Assembly: GCF_030908245.1 (NCBI RefSeq)
Contig: NZ_JAVFJJ010000007.1
Location: 62,001 to 126,000, forward strand
Direction: 5' to 3'
DNA from: Sinomonas sp. ASV322
GTDB taxonomy: Bacteria; Actinomycetota; Actinomycetes; Actinomycetales; Micrococcaceae
DNA length: 64,000 nt
This document shows positions 34,060 through 42,749 of this stretch, one piece after another. The notes under the pieces were generated by a model. It worked only from the letters and a program-made list of their open reading frames with translations. It was not told the origin of the DNA and did no database searches. The stretch's first letter is position 1; each line of letters starts with the position of its first letter. The position numbers and the translations under genes are program-made.

Positions 34060-35094
34060 TCAGCGAGCTCTAGAAGTTCCAATTGCACCAGTCGCCGCCA
34101 GGGTGGCCAGCCATCCAGGATAATTCGACCGCCAGCGCTCCAGATCCCAATGGAAGCCTGCCCACCACCATGCGCGCCCGAAGGTCGCGTGGCAGTCGTA
34201 CTGATGCTTGAGCGAAGGTTTGGAAGTGACAAGGGGCCGCTTTGTGGCGATTTCCGACCACCCTGCAGTTAGCATCACGATGTCGCCTCCGGAGGCTGAA
34301 TACACCGTCCAGCCCCAACCACTGAACAGCATCGAGACTGTCCAATCTTCGTGTTCCCAGCCTCTGCGGTTGTACCAAGTCTCGCCCCACAGATCGATGC
34401 CGAACCATGGATCCGCTACGACCGGATAGGCCGTGGACGCTGCAAGATGGTCGACAACCTGAGTCAATGTATTCCCGCTGATCTCGTAGCGGGTTGGGAC
34501 GTCGTTTCCGTTGGCGTCCTTTGCCCAAGCCGGAGCGATGCCGCCTACGAACCCACCCGCGGCGTCCAAGACAACCACCACGCCCCCGTCGATCTGGGAG
34601 ACCTTTCCACCGTCGGGGACGGCAAGCTCGTACGTGTACCGAGCTGGCGCTGTGGCTCCGCTGATCACGGTTGTCACTTGAACGGAACCGTCATCCTTGA
34701 CCACCGGCACGGTCTTCGAAGCGTTCTGGTTGTCGAAGGACACGATGCCCTGCTCGATGACCTTTGCCTTCTTGGCGTTGCTTGCGTAGGGCAGTTTGAC
34801 CCGGACCGACTTCCCGGTGCTCGACTCAAGGGAGATGGCGTCGATCGCGCTGGTCGGAACCTTGACTCTCACTCCGTTGGCGGTGCCGTCTATGGCCTGG
34901 GCTCCGCCGTCGGTCGTCGGAATCGGCGCGACGTTTGACAGTACTTTCGTCGTGGCGCCTTGGGCGTGTTTCGTGACTCGCTCGAGCGTTGCTCGCGTAG
35001 AGCGATTGTCATCAGTTGCCTGTGCCTGCACCGCAATTGACAGCAGCATGCCAATGGCAATTGAGGTTGACGCTAGAATTCGCAGTTTCATCAT
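34060..35094 (-). CDS. Secreted DUF2599-type protein, module 1 (probable C-terminal frameshift)
   Basis: A 344-residue protein with signal peptide (LRILASTSIAIGMLLSIAVQ, cut near AQA), a beta-rich middle, then the conserved block GIAPAWAKDANGNDVPTRYE, QVVDHL and AYPVVADPW shared with the protein at 43238, and a C-terminal DUF2599-like region (HQYDCHATFGRAWWW, DLERWRSNYPGW). The current frame ends ATGAIGTSRAR, but the +1 frame over the same bases reads GHPGGDWCNWNF and stops at 34070, matching the CNW ending of the paralogue, so a recent frameshift or sequencing error is likely. Leader TTGGGGGACC precedes the ATG. Lower GC than the neighbours. Confidence 0.72.
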   Translation of the reverse strand: MMKLRILASTSIAIGMLLSIAVQAQATDDNRSTRATLERVTKHAQGATTKVLSNVAPIPTTDGGAQAIDGTANGVRVKVPTSAIDAISLESSTGKSVRVKLPYASNAKKAKVIEQGIVSFDNQNASKTVPVVKDDGSVQVTTVISGATAPARYTYELAVPDGGKVSQIDGGVVVVLDAAGGFVGGIAPAWAKDANGNDVPTRYEISGNTLTQVVDHLAASTAYPVVADPWFGIDLWGETWYNRRGWEHEDWTVSMLFSGWGWTVYSASGGDIVMLTAGWSEIATKRPLVTSKPSLKHQYDCHATFGRAWWWAGFHWDLERWRSNYPGWLATLAATGAIGTSRAR

Positions 35095-35378
35095 GGTCCC
35101 CCAACCATTGTGCGGGGTGTTCTCGATTGATCGAGCCCCGCTGGTGCGAAGGTCCCCGTCAACCCATGGTCGCGTATCCTATTGAATTCGTCAATGCGCA
35201 AGCTCCATTTAAACCGGAGCCCCGGTGAGAGGTGTGACAAAAGTGCAATGAGCGCGTGCGAATTGTGACGAATATTCGTGATCGACGGAAATGCCTCGGC
35301 ATTCGGGCTTCGCCCCGCCCTTCAGCGGCAGGCGAAGTCCGAATCGTGCGGCTCTTCTCGGCTCGCGCCGAATCAGCC
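35095..35378. promoter_or_regulatory. Upstream region of DUF2599 module 1
   Basis: Contains TTCGTCACAATT on the minus strand within 35258-35273 and a second TGTCACA near 35230-35240, resembling MtrA-type GTCACA direct repeats; the first motif recurs before the M23 peptidase gene (44481-44494). No gene seen. The end nearest recR carries small GC-rich repeats only. Confidence 0.35.
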
Positions 35379-35978
35379 CTAGCCGATCGCGCTGCGGCGC
35401 CCCTCGAACGCGCGCCCCAGGGTGATCTCGTCCGCGTATTCGAGGTCCCCGCCAACGGGCAGCCCCGACGCTAGGCGCGTGACCTTGATGCCGATGCTCT
35501 GGAGCATGCGCGCGAGATACGTCGACGTCGCCTCGCCCTCGAGATTCGGGTTCGTCGCGATGATGATTTCCGTGACGGCGTCGTCGTTGAGCCGCGAGAG
35601 CAGCTCGCGGATGCGCAGCTGATCCGGCCCGATTCCCGCGATCGGATTGATGGCCCCGCCGAGCACGTGGTACCGACCCCGGAACGCGCGCGTGCGCTCC
35701 ACCGCGATCACGTCCTTGGACTCCTCGACGACGCAGATGACACTCGGATCGCGGCGAGCGTCGCGGCAGATCGAGCACGTCTCCTGCTCCGAGACGTTGC
35801 CGCAGATCTGGCAGAACTTGACGCGTTCCTTGACGGTAGTGATGGCGGCGACGAGCCGCTTCATGTCGTCCGCGTCTGCCTCGAGGATGTGGAAGGCGAG
35901 CCGTTGCGCGGATTTTGGTCCGATGCCGGGGAGCCTTCCGAGCTCGTCGATCAGATCCTGGACTGCGCCTTCATACAC
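35379..35978 (-). CDS. recR: Recombination mediator RecR
   Basis: A 199-residue protein of the RecFOR gap-repair pathway. Helix-hairpin-helix [18 protein letters not shown] at the N-terminus, four-Cys zinc finger [16 protein letters not shown] (about 55-75), Toprim domain starting [14 protein letters not shown] and the loop [16 protein letters not shown]. Full length for the family. GTG start with TAGCGT six bases before it, so probably leaderless. Lies 47 bases downstream of dnaX; no ybaB gene sits between them. Confidence 0.97.
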   Translation of the reverse strand: MYEGAVQDLIDELGRLPGIGPKSAQRLAFHILEADADDMKRLVAAITTVKERVKFCQICGNVSEQETCSICRDARRDPSVICVVEESKDVIAVERTRAFRGRYHVLGGAINPIAGIGPDQLRIRELLSRLNDDAVTEIIIATNPNLEGEATSTYLARMLQSIGIKVTRLASGLPVGGDLEYADEITLGRAFEGRRSAIG

Positions 35979-36025
35979 CCCACTACGCTACCGCTTGCCG
36001 CGCCCGATGGCGTGCCGGACGGGCA

Positions 36026-39022
36026 TCAGCGCGGCGGAATCACCGTGCCATCGTGGGCGCGCTCCTCAATGAGCTTCCCTCCGAGGATCCGTTCGACGGC
36101 CGCCCGACCGAAGACGCCCGACGCCTCGACCGTCTCATCGTCGGCACTCGGGATGTCCTCAACGACCGGTTGGCTCGGCGCGGGCCTCTGCGGCCTTGGT
36201 GCCGCGACGTCGTTCCCACGTTCCTGCGCTGCCTTCTGCGAGAGGCGCTGGTACATGCTGAGCGGTCTGCCGCCGTGGTCCGGCGCCTGAGGGGACGGCC
36301 GCTCCTCGGCCGGCCCCTCCAGCGCGGACTCCGAAGGCTGCTGGGCGGCGGCCGGGGCGTACGACGGCGATGCGACCTCGCGCGCGGACGGCGCCTCAGC
36401 GTACGGCGCCTCAGCGGGCGACGCCCCTGGCCGCCCTGCCGCCGTCGTCCCCGACCCGACGTTCGACTCCGTTCCGACTGTCCAGACGCCCGGCGCCGAC
36501 TCGCGCGCGTACGACCACGGGTCCTCGGCGGTTTTGCCCTGTCCAGGACTGCGCGAACCGCGTGATTCGTCGGACGACGGAGACTGACCCGTTCGCGGCG
36601 ACGTTGCATCGCGGGGCGGAGACCCTGCTCCAGCGGGGGCACCAGCAGGCCCGGGGTGTGGCGTGCGACCACTTGAGGACGGTCGACGCCAGCCCTCATC
36701 CTCGGGGAGTGGCTCGTCCCACTCGGCCGGCGGCTCGTCGTCGGCGTAGGGGATGTCCGCGTAGGGGTCATCGGTGCCGGTGCCCGATGCGGACGTGGTT
36801 GGGGCGACGCGCGGTTCCTGAGCCTGCGACGCGGGAGCCGGAGCCAGGGCAGCCAGCTCGGAGCTGGCGGGCGGTGCGATGACCGGCTGCTCGGCGCGAG
36901 CCGGCGTAGCGGCCGCTTGTGCGGACGCGGCCTCTGCCTGGGCAGCCGCGCGGCTGTGCTGGGTCGAGGGGGGATTGGACTGGTCGAACGCGGGACGGGC
37001 TTGCTCAGATGCGTCTTGGGCCGGGGCGGGAGCAGGCGCGGGGGCCAAACCCCATGCAACATCCGCGGCGGACGGGGCCACCAGCTGGCCGATCGGCTCG
37101 GGGGCAGGGGCGCCGGCGGAGTTTTCGGGCGTACGGGGGCTCTGAGGCGGCTCAGCCGGCGCTTTTGGGCCCGGCTCAGCCCCTCTCGCGGCGGCCGGAG
37201 TCGGGCCGTTGCCGCCTGTCGTCGCATCGATCTGGACGTCGACGCCGAGTACTTGCTGGACTGCACGACGCACGTTGTCCGAGTGGTCGCCCCGCGTGAA
37301 CGAACCGGCCGAGCCCGAGTTCGCGAAAGCGAGCGTGAGCGTGCGGCCGTCAAAGCCCGCGATGGTGGCGTTCTGGCTCACGAGGATCCACGTGAGGCGC
37401 TTGATGGACGTGAGCTTCTCAAGGATCTCGGGCCACGCGCGGCGGAACATCTCGACGCTGCCGGTGCCGCCGCCTGCCGAGCCGCCGCCAGGACTATTCG
37501 GAGCCTGAGACGCCGCGGGCGATCCCATCGGAGCAGGTTGTGGAGCCTCCGGGGCCGCCTCTCGCGGTGCGGCCGCCGGCTGCGCCTGGCCTGCTCCCGC
37601 GGCCTGGACCGGTGAGCCCGTGCTAGGCGAGGGAGTCGCGGGAGCCGGCGTCCTCGCCGCTGAGGATGCCGGCGCCGCAACTCGCGCCGCCGGAGTTGCC
37701 GCGGTCAAGGGCGCAGGAGCCGCGGAGGCCGACGCGGCTGGCTCGGCTGCCGGCGCCGCGGGTCCGGGGGTCGCCGGGGCCGAGGCAGCAGGGCCGTCGG
37801 CAGGCATGGTCGCCGGAGTCGAGGTCGCCGCTGTGCCAGATTCCGGCCCCGCGTGCTCGAATGCGAGCCGCCGTTCGAGGCGGTCGAGTCGGGCCGCGAT
37901 GCCGTGGTCGCCGTCGGCTGCGGGAAGCATGAGCCGCGCGCACAGGAGCTCGAGGTGGAGCCGCGGCGACGTCGCGCCGGTCATCTCGTTGAAGGCAGCG
38001 CTCGTGACGTCCGCCGCGCGAGAAAGCTCCGCGGCCCCAATCGACTGCGCCTGGGTCCGCATCCGCGCGAGCTGGTCCGCGGGCACCCCGCGCAGGATCG
38101 ACTCGGCCGCGTCCGGCAGCGCGCGCACGATGATGAGGTCGCGGAACCGCTCGAGGAGGTCCTCGACGAATCTCCGCGGATCGTGCCCGGTCTGGACAAC
38201 GCGGTCCACCGCACGGAATACCGTGCCGGAATCGCCTGCCGCGACCGCGTCGACGACGTCGTCCAGCAGCGCGGCGTGCGTGTAGCCGAGGAGCGCGACG
38301 GCGAGCTCGTAGTCGATCCCACCGGTCCCCGCGCCGGCCATGAGCTGGTCGAGCACCGAGAGCGAGTCGCGCACGGAGCCGCCGCCCGCGCGCACGACAA
38401 GAGACAGCACGCCCGGCTCAACCGGCACGTGCTCTGCGGAGCACAGCTGCTCGAGGTACGCCATGAGCGGCTCGGGCGGGACGAGGCGGAACGGGTAATG
38501 GTGGGTGCGCGAGCGGATCGTGCCGATGACCTTGTCCGGCTCGGTCGTCGCGAAGATGAACTTGATGTGCTCCGGCGGCTCCTCGACGATCTTGAGGAGC
38601 GCGTTGAAGCCCGCTGACGTGACCATATGGGCCTCGTCGATGATGAAGATCTTGTAGCGGTCGCGCACGGGCGCGAACGTCGCCCGCTCGCGGAGGTCCC
38701 GCGCGTCGTCCACGCCGCCGTGGCTCGCGGCGTCGATCTCGATGACGTCGAGCGAACCGGACCCGCCGCGCGCAAGTTCGACGCAGCTCGGGCACACGCC
38801 GCACGGCTCGGGCGTGGGGCCCTTCTCGCAGTTGAGGCAGCGCGCAAGGATGCGAGCCGACGTCGTCTTGCCGCACCCGCGCGGGCCCGAGAAGAGGTAG
38901 GCGTGGTTGACGCGGTCCTTGCGGAGGGCCGTCATGAGCGGCTCCGTGACGTGCTCCTGCCCGATCACGTCCTGGAACGTGTCCGGCCGATACCGGCGGT
39001 AGAGGGCAGTCGGAGAACTCAC
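36026..39022 (-). CDS. dnaX: DNA polymerase III subunit gamma/tau
   Basis: A 998-residue clamp-loader subunit. The AAA+ motor spans residues 1-370: Walker A GPRGCGKTTSARILARC, zinc-binding cysteines in CLNCEKGPTPEPCGVCPSC, Walker B IIDEAHM, sensor ATTEPDKVIGTIRSR. Residues about 385-520 and 640-950 are Ala/Pro/Ser/Glu-rich linkers; the conserved tau-type segment WPEILEKLTSIKRLTWILVS is in between. The low-complexity tail makes it longer than average. GTG start; TAGGGT six bases upstream suggests a leaderless message. recR follows. Confidence 0.96.
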   Translation of the reverse strand: MSSPTALYRRYRPDTFQDVIGQEHVTEPLMTALRKDRVNHAYLFSGPRGCGKTTSARILARCLNCEKGPTPEPCGVCPSCVELARGGSGSLDVIEIDAASHGGVDDARDLRERATFAPVRDRYKIFIIDEAHMVTSAGFNALLKIVEEPPEHIKFIFATTEPDKVIGTIRSRTHHYPFRLVPPEPLMAYLEQLCSAEHVPVEPGVLSLVVRAGGGSVRDSLSVLDQLMAGAGTGGIDYELAVALLGYTHAALLDDVVDAVAAGDSGTVFRAVDRVVQTGHDPRRFVEDLLERFRDLIIVRALPDAAESILRGVPADQLARMRTQAQSIGAAELSRAADVTSAAFNEMTGATSPRLHLELLCARLMLPAADGDHGIAARLDRLERRLAFEHAGPESGTAATSTPATMPADGPAASAPATPGPAAPAAEPAASASAAPAPLTAATPAARVAAPASSAARTPAPATPSPSTGSPVQAAGAGQAQPAAAPREAAPEAPQPAPMGSPAASQAPNSPGGGSAGGGTGSVEMFRRAWPEILEKLTSIKRLTWILVSQNATIAGFDGRTLTLAFANSGSAGSFTRGDHSDNVRRAVQQVLGVDVQIDATTGGNGPTPAAARGAEPGPKAPAEPPQSPRTPENSAGAPAPEPIGQLVAPSAADVAWGLAPAPAPAPAQDASEQARPAFDQSNPPSTQHSRAAAQAEAASAQAAATPARAEQPVIAPPASSELAALAPAPASQAQEPRVAPTTSASGTGTDDPYADIPYADDEPPAEWDEPLPEDEGWRRPSSSGRTPHPGPAGAPAGAGSPPRDATSPRTGQSPSSDESRGSRSPGQGKTAEDPWSYARESAPGVWTVGTESNVGSGTTAAGRPGASPAEAPYAEAPSAREVASPSYAPAAAQQPSESALEGPAEERPSPQAPDHGGRPLSMYQRLSQKAAQERGNDVAAPRPQRPAPSQPVVEDIPSADDETVEASGVFGRAAVERILGGKLIEERAHDGTVIPPR

Positions 39023-39081
39023 AGAGAAACCCTATCAATCGGCGCCGACACGACGGGCCCAGTTATCCACAGGTACGGAAA

Positions 39082-39168
39082 GGCCCCTCATGCACCCGCC
39101 AGAGCCCACCTACCCTTGCTACCTTCCGGTCCTGGGGGAGTTCAGCAGGATGACGCCACATGAGGGGC
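39082..39168 (-). ncRNA. ffs: Small signal recognition particle RNA (4.5S)
   Basis: On the minus strand the apical SRP54-binding hairpin CCAGGACCGGAAGGTAGCA is present with the GGAAG tetraloop region, and outer ends CCCCTCATG and CATGAGGGG pair to close a rod-shaped molecule of about 87 bases, the typical size of actinobacterial SRP RNA. It lies just upstream of dnaX in the same direction, the usual actinobacterial neighbourhood. Confidence 0.9.
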
Positions 39169-39188
39169 TGGATTCCATCTTAGCTGAG

Positions 39189-39282
39189 TTCGGCGGCAGC
39201 CTCGAATTCGGCAGAATCAGCTTTCGGCGGCAGCCTCGAACCGGCGGGTCTGCGTTCCGCCGATGGCTCGAACCGGCGGGTC
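39189..39282. repeat. Short direct repeats at the 3' end of the secreted-protein gene
   Basis: TTCGGCGGCAGCCTCGAA occurs at 39189-39206 and 39223-39240; CTCGAACCGGCGGGTC at 39235-39250 and 39267-39282. They fill the space between the SRP RNA and the gene at 39281, overlapping its stop. Confidence 0.6.
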
Positions 39283-39985
39283 AGCTCCCAGACGTCGCGC
39301 CCGGCGCCGGGGTGTTCGCCTTCGGCTTTGCGGGCATGTCCTTGATCGCCTCCGCGAGTTTCTTGATCGCGGTGCCGTAGCTCCCGTCGAGGGCCCGGTC
39401 CTTGATCGTGTGGGCGTCGGCGACCTCGTGGTCCTCGGTCGCCCCGGCGAGCGTCCAGAGGTCCTGCCGCAGCTTCTCGGGGAGGTGCCGGAAAGCCGCC
39501 GAGTGGCGGAGGATGAACTCCCGCGCGGCAGTCTGCGAGTGGTCGCCGTACTTCTCGTCGTCCCCATCTCCGCGGATGATGACGGCGAGCAGGTGCCTCA
39601 GGGACGCGCGCGCCGGATGCTTGGCCGCAGCCTTCCCCGTGGCGGACGGCGAGGGCGACGGCGTCGACGCCACCGGCGCGATGAACGCGGCGGGTGCCAC
39701 AACGGCGGAGCCCGTCGTGACGGCGGTCGAGCCGCCCGCGCCGACATCGGTCCCCAGATCGTCGAGGGACGTCAGCGTGTCGAGCGAATCCTCGGAGCCC
39801 GCCGTGTCGGAGGCGCCGGCGACCGTCGTCTGCGGCTGAGCGTCGCGAGTTTCGAGGGCAAGGGCGGTCCCGCCCCCCGCAAGGAGGACGGCGGCGAGCG
39901 TCGACGCCGCTCCCACCGTCCAACGGCGAGCGATGCGCCTCCGGGCGGAGGTGTCCAACTCTGCCTTCGTGATGTTCGGTTCCAT
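39281..39985 (-). CDS. Hypothetical secreted or membrane-anchored protein
   Basis: A 234-residue protein: basic N-terminus ARRRIARRW, hydrophobic segment TVGAASTLAAVLLAGGGTAL (about 22-44), a Ser/Thr/Ala-rich spacer, and a C-terminal helical region with DHSQTAAREFILRHSAAFRH and TIKDRALDGSYGTAIKKLAE. GAAAGGA is placed before the ATG at 39985. No family recognised. It is divergent from the two-component genes across 180 bases and may be one of their targets. Confidence 0.65.
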   Translation of the reverse strand: MEPNITKAELDTSARRRIARRWTVGAASTLAAVLLAGGGTALALETRDAQPQTTVAGASDTAGSEDSLDTLTSLDDLGTDVGAGGSTAVTTGSAVVAPAAFIAPVASTPSPSPSATGKAAAKHPARASLRHLLAVIIRGDGDDEKYGDHSQTAAREFILRHSAAFRHLPEKLRQDLWTLAGATEDHEVADAHTIKDRALDGSYGTAIKKLAEAIKDMPAKPKANTPAPGATSGS

Positions 39986-40164
39986 GGCCAGTCCTTTCGT
40001 CCGTGGTGTGCCTGTGGTCGGTCCGGTCTTCGCGCCGGTCCATGTCCTGATGCTCGCAACGCTGGGCAAGGGCTGTGTTCGGCCAATGTTCGGGGAATGT
40101 AAAGTGTCACGATCAACCTCCACGCACCCGGCCGGGCGCCGCCGTCGTGCGCTTGAATGGTTCC

Positions 40165-40863
40165 GTGGAGAACTCGGGCGAGGGGCGCGGACTGGTGCTC
40201 GTGGTCGAGGACGAGCAGGCGATCGCGGATCTCGAAAGGCTGTACCTCGCACGCGCGGGGTTCGGCGTGCACGTCGAACGGGACGGGGCCGCGGCGCTCT
40301 CGCGGGTCCGCCAGCTTCGGCCCGTCGCGATAGTCCTCGACGTCGGGCTCCCGGGCCTCGACGGCGTCGAGCTCTGCCGCCGACTCCGCGAGGAGGACGA
40401 CTGGACGCCCGTGATCTTCGTGACCGCCCGCGACGACGAGGTGGACCGCGTCCTCGGCCTCGAACTCGGCGCGGACGACTATCTGACCAAGCCGTTCTCG
40501 CCGCGCGAGCTCGTGGCGCGGGTCCGCAGCGTGCTGCGCCGCGCGGCAGGGCCGCAGGCCGCCCGCGTGCTGAGCGTGGGCCGCGTGCGCCTCGACCTCG
40601 GGCGGCGCACCGCGGAGGCCGACGGCAGGCCCGTGCAGCTCACGGCCATGGAGTTCGACCTGCTCGCGTATCTCATGTCCCAGCCGGGTCGGGTGTTCAG
40701 CCGCGAGCAGCTCCTCTCCGCGGTGTGGGGCCAGGCGGACTACGCGGGCGGCCGGACGGTCGACGTCCACGTCGCCCAGCTCCGCGCGAAGCTCGGCGAC
40801 GCGAGTCCCCTGCGGACGACGCGCGGCGTCGGCTACAGCGTTTCGCCGGCGGGGTCGTCGTGA
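40165..40863 (+). CDS. Two-component response regulator (OmpR/PhoB family)
   Basis: A 232-residue regulator with receiver domain (VLVVEDEQAIADL acidic pair, phospho-Asp in AIVLDVGLPGLDG, switch Thr in VIFVTARD, Lys in DDYLTKPFSP) and a C-terminal winged helix (LTAMEFDLLAYLMSQPGRVF, VDVHVAQLRAKLGD, TTRGVGYSV). The start is uncertain: GTG at 40165 fits the family; a GTG at 40147 is possible. Its TGA overlaps the kinase GTG. Confidence 0.92.
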   Translation: MENSGEGRGLVLVVEDEQAIADLERLYLARAGFGVHVERDGAAALSRVRQLRPVAIVLDVGLPGLDGVELCRRLREEDDWTPVIFVTARDDEVDRVLGLELGADDYLTKPFSPRELVARVRSVLRRAAGPQAARVLSVGRVRLDLGRRTAEADGRPVQLTAMEFDLLAYLMSQPGRVFSREQLLSAVWGQADYAGGRTVDVHVAQLRAKLGDASPLRTTRGVGYSVSPAGSS

Positions 40864-42302
40864 AGGCCTGGCTGCGATCGCTGTACGCCCGCGTCACGCT
40901 CGTGATCGCCGCCGTCGCCGCGATTGCAACCCTTGTGGCGGGGCTGGTCGGGGCACAGCTCATCCGGGCCGTCGCGATCGACGAGGCGCGCACCGGCCTC
41001 GCGCGACAGGCGCAGACGCTCAGCGCGTCCGGCTCGGTGACCGACCTCGTGTCGCTGCGCGAGCTTGCGGTCGGCGATGCCGGGCGGATCGCCCTCGTCG
41101 CGCCCGACGGCAACGTCACGGGCGCCGGGCGGCACTTCGTGAGCGCAGCGGCGGCCAAGAAGGTCCTCGCGGGGCAGCCCGTCTCGCAGACCGAGACGGT
41201 CAACGGCACGCCCGTCGTCGTCGAGGGGCGGCCCCTCCCGGCAGGCGGCGGGCTCGTGCTCGCCGAGCCCGTCTCGGCCGTCAATCAGGCCTCGTGGCCG
41301 CTCGTCACGCGGCTCCTGTGGGCGCTCGCGCTCGGGTTCGCGTGCGCCGTCGTCGGCGGGGCGCTCGTGGCTCGCTGGGTCACGAAGCCGCTCGTCCGGG
41401 TCTCGCGGGCCGCGCAGCGGCTCGCCGGTGGTGAGCGAGGCGTGGCGGTCGACGGCGGGGGGCCCACCGAGGTGCGCGAGGTCTCCGCCGCGCTCAAGGC
41501 CCTCGACGCCTCCCTCGCGACGAGCGAAGGGCGCCAACGCGAGTTCCTCCTCTCGATCTCGCACGAGCTCCGCACACCGCTCACGGCCCTGCGGGGCTAC
41601 GCCGAGGCGCTCGCCGACGGCGTGATCCCGGGGGAGGACGTGCCGCGCGTCGGGCGGACCCTGAGCAGTGAGACCGAGCGGCTCGACCATTTCGTCAGGG
41701 ACCTGCTCGAGCTCGCACGACTCGAAGCGGACGATTTCCGCGTGGACCTCCAGCCCCTCGACGCCGCCGAGATCCTCCCCGTCGTCGTGGACGCCTGGCG
41801 GGGCGTGTGGGAGCCCGCGGGCGTCGCAGTCCGTGCCGATGCCGTGGGGCCGCTGCCCGTCGTGAGCGACGCGCGCCGGCTTCGCCAGCTCGTCGACGGG
41901 CTCGTCGAGAACGCGCTGCGGATGGTGCCCGAGGGCTCGCCCGTGGTGCTCGTCGGACGCGCGGAGGACGGCGCCGTCGTCCTCGAAGTGCGCGACGGCG
42001 GCCCCGGGCTGAGCGACGACGACCTCGCCCGCGCGTTCGACCGCGGCGTCCTGCACGCCCGCTACCAGGGGGAGCGCCCGGTGGGGACGGGCCTCGGGCT
42101 TTCGATCGCCCATCGGCTCGCGGGTCGGCTCGGCGGCGAACTCGTCGCAGGGCGCGCGCCGGAGGGAGGCGCGTGCTTCGCGCTCCGGCTCCCGGCCGCG
42201 CCTGCTGCTTCTCTCGCCCCGGCTGCTCCCGTCGCTCCCACTGCTCCTGCTGCGGGTACCGCTCCGGGGCCGGGAGGCTCACATCGACCGGGAACGTCAT
42301 GA
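40860..42302 (+). CDS. Sensor histidine kinase
   Basis: A 480-residue membrane kinase: two membrane segments (about 11-33 and 150-172) flank an extracytoplasmic sensor of about 110 residues; then HAMP (VTKPLVRVSRAAQRLAGGE), the phosphoacceptor SISHELRTPLTALRGYAEA and the ATP-binding domain (LVENALRM N-box, VRDGGPGLSDDD G1, GTGLGLSIAHRLAGRLGG). Ends in an Ala/Pro-rich tail. It phosphorylates the upstream overlapping response regulator. Signal unknown. Confidence 0.93.
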   Translation: MKAWLRSLYARVTLVIAAVAAIATLVAGLVGAQLIRAVAIDEARTGLARQAQTLSASGSVTDLVSLRELAVGDAGRIALVAPDGNVTGAGRHFVSAAAAKKVLAGQPVSQTETVNGTPVVVEGRPLPAGGGLVLAEPVSAVNQASWPLVTRLLWALALGFACAVVGGALVARWVTKPLVRVSRAAQRLAGGERGVAVDGGGPTEVREVSAALKALDASLATSEGRQREFLLSISHELRTPLTALRGYAEALADGVIPGEDVPRVGRTLSSETERLDHFVRDLLELARLEADDFRVDLQPLDAAEILPVVVDAWRGVWEPAGVAVRADAVGPLPVVSDARRLRQLVDGLVENALRMVPEGSPVVLVGRAEDGAVVLEVRDGGPGLSDDDLARAFDRGVLHARYQGERPVGTGLGLSIAHRLAGRLGGELVAGRAPEGGACFALRLPAAPAASLAPAAPVAPTAPAAGTAPGPGGSHRPGTS

Positions 42303-42431
42303 ACGCGGACCGCCATAGGGGTGCGCCGCGAGGAATGCGCGGACGACGGCGTCCCGTCCCCTTCGCGGGTAGATCGCCTCGATGTGGCTCTCGGGCCCTT
42401 CCTCGAGGAGGCGCCGATTCGGAGCTTCCTC
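42297..42431 (-). pseudogene. Possible remnant of a conserved gene
   Basis: The minus frame ending at 42297 contains HIEAIYPRRGRDAVVRAFLA then AHPYGGPRS, which is reminiscent of the C-terminal insert domain of NIF3/YqfO proteins (AAHPYEEP). It has no convincing start codon or ribosome site and overlaps the kinase stop by six bases. It may be a decayed fragment or chance. The remainder of 42303-42530 holds a TAGAGT -10-like box near 42447 and 15-bp direct repeats (42476-42490, 42492-42506) upstream of tRNA-Ser. Confidence 0.25.
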
Positions 42432-42530
42432 GAACCTCGGGTATCCTAGAGTCTGCTCTGCACGAGTCTGGCCCCGTGGTTCTTCAACCCTGTGGTTCTT
42501 CAACCCGTGGTTCGGCTCCGAGCGGGCAAT

Positions 42531-42615
42531 GGAGGATTCGCCTAGCGGCCTATGGCGCACGCCTGGAACGCGTGTTGGGTTAACGCCCTCGGGGGTTCAA
42601 ATCCCCCATCCTCCG
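42531..42615 (+). tRNA. tRNA-Ser (GGA)
   Basis: An 85-base class II tRNA: acceptor strands GGAGGAT (42531-42537) and ATCCTCC (42608-42614) with discriminator G, D-loop CGCCTAGCGGCC, anticodon loop CCTGGAACG with anticodon GGA, a long variable arm, and T-arm GGGGGTTCAAATCCCCC. CCA is not encoded. It decodes UCC/UCU. No second copy of its 3' end was noticed downstream. Confidence 0.93.
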
Positions 42616-42623
42616 CGTTGTGT

Positions 42624-42655
42624 GAACGCCCCCGGTTTTCGGACCGGGGGCGTTC
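42624..42655 (+). terminator. Terminator after tRNA-Ser
   Basis: GAACGCCCCCGG (42624-42635) pairs perfectly with CCGGGGGCGTTC (42644-42655) around an 8-base loop, nine bases after the tRNA. Confidence 0.8.
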
Positions 42656-42678
42656 TCGTGTCCGTGGACATTCTGCTT

Positions 42679-42740
42679 CTGCTGCCGAAACCCGCTTTTC
42701 CGTGGGGTATATGGCACGGAGAAGCGGGTTTCGGCAGCAG
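42679..42740. repeat. Long palindrome, 26-bp arms
   Basis: Arms 42679-42704 and 42715-42740 pair with a single mismatch; the outer 19 bp (CTGCTGCCGAAACCCGCTT) are perfect. It lies between the tRNA terminator and the convergent membrane-protein gene and may terminate that gene. Confidence 0.8.
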
Positions 42741-42749
42741 TTGCTGGCG

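Noticed and set aside
35095-35378. Small coding frame in the gap between DUF2599 module 1 and recR
   Set aside because: Candidate frames lack ribosome sites, -10 boxes or any recognisable sequence.
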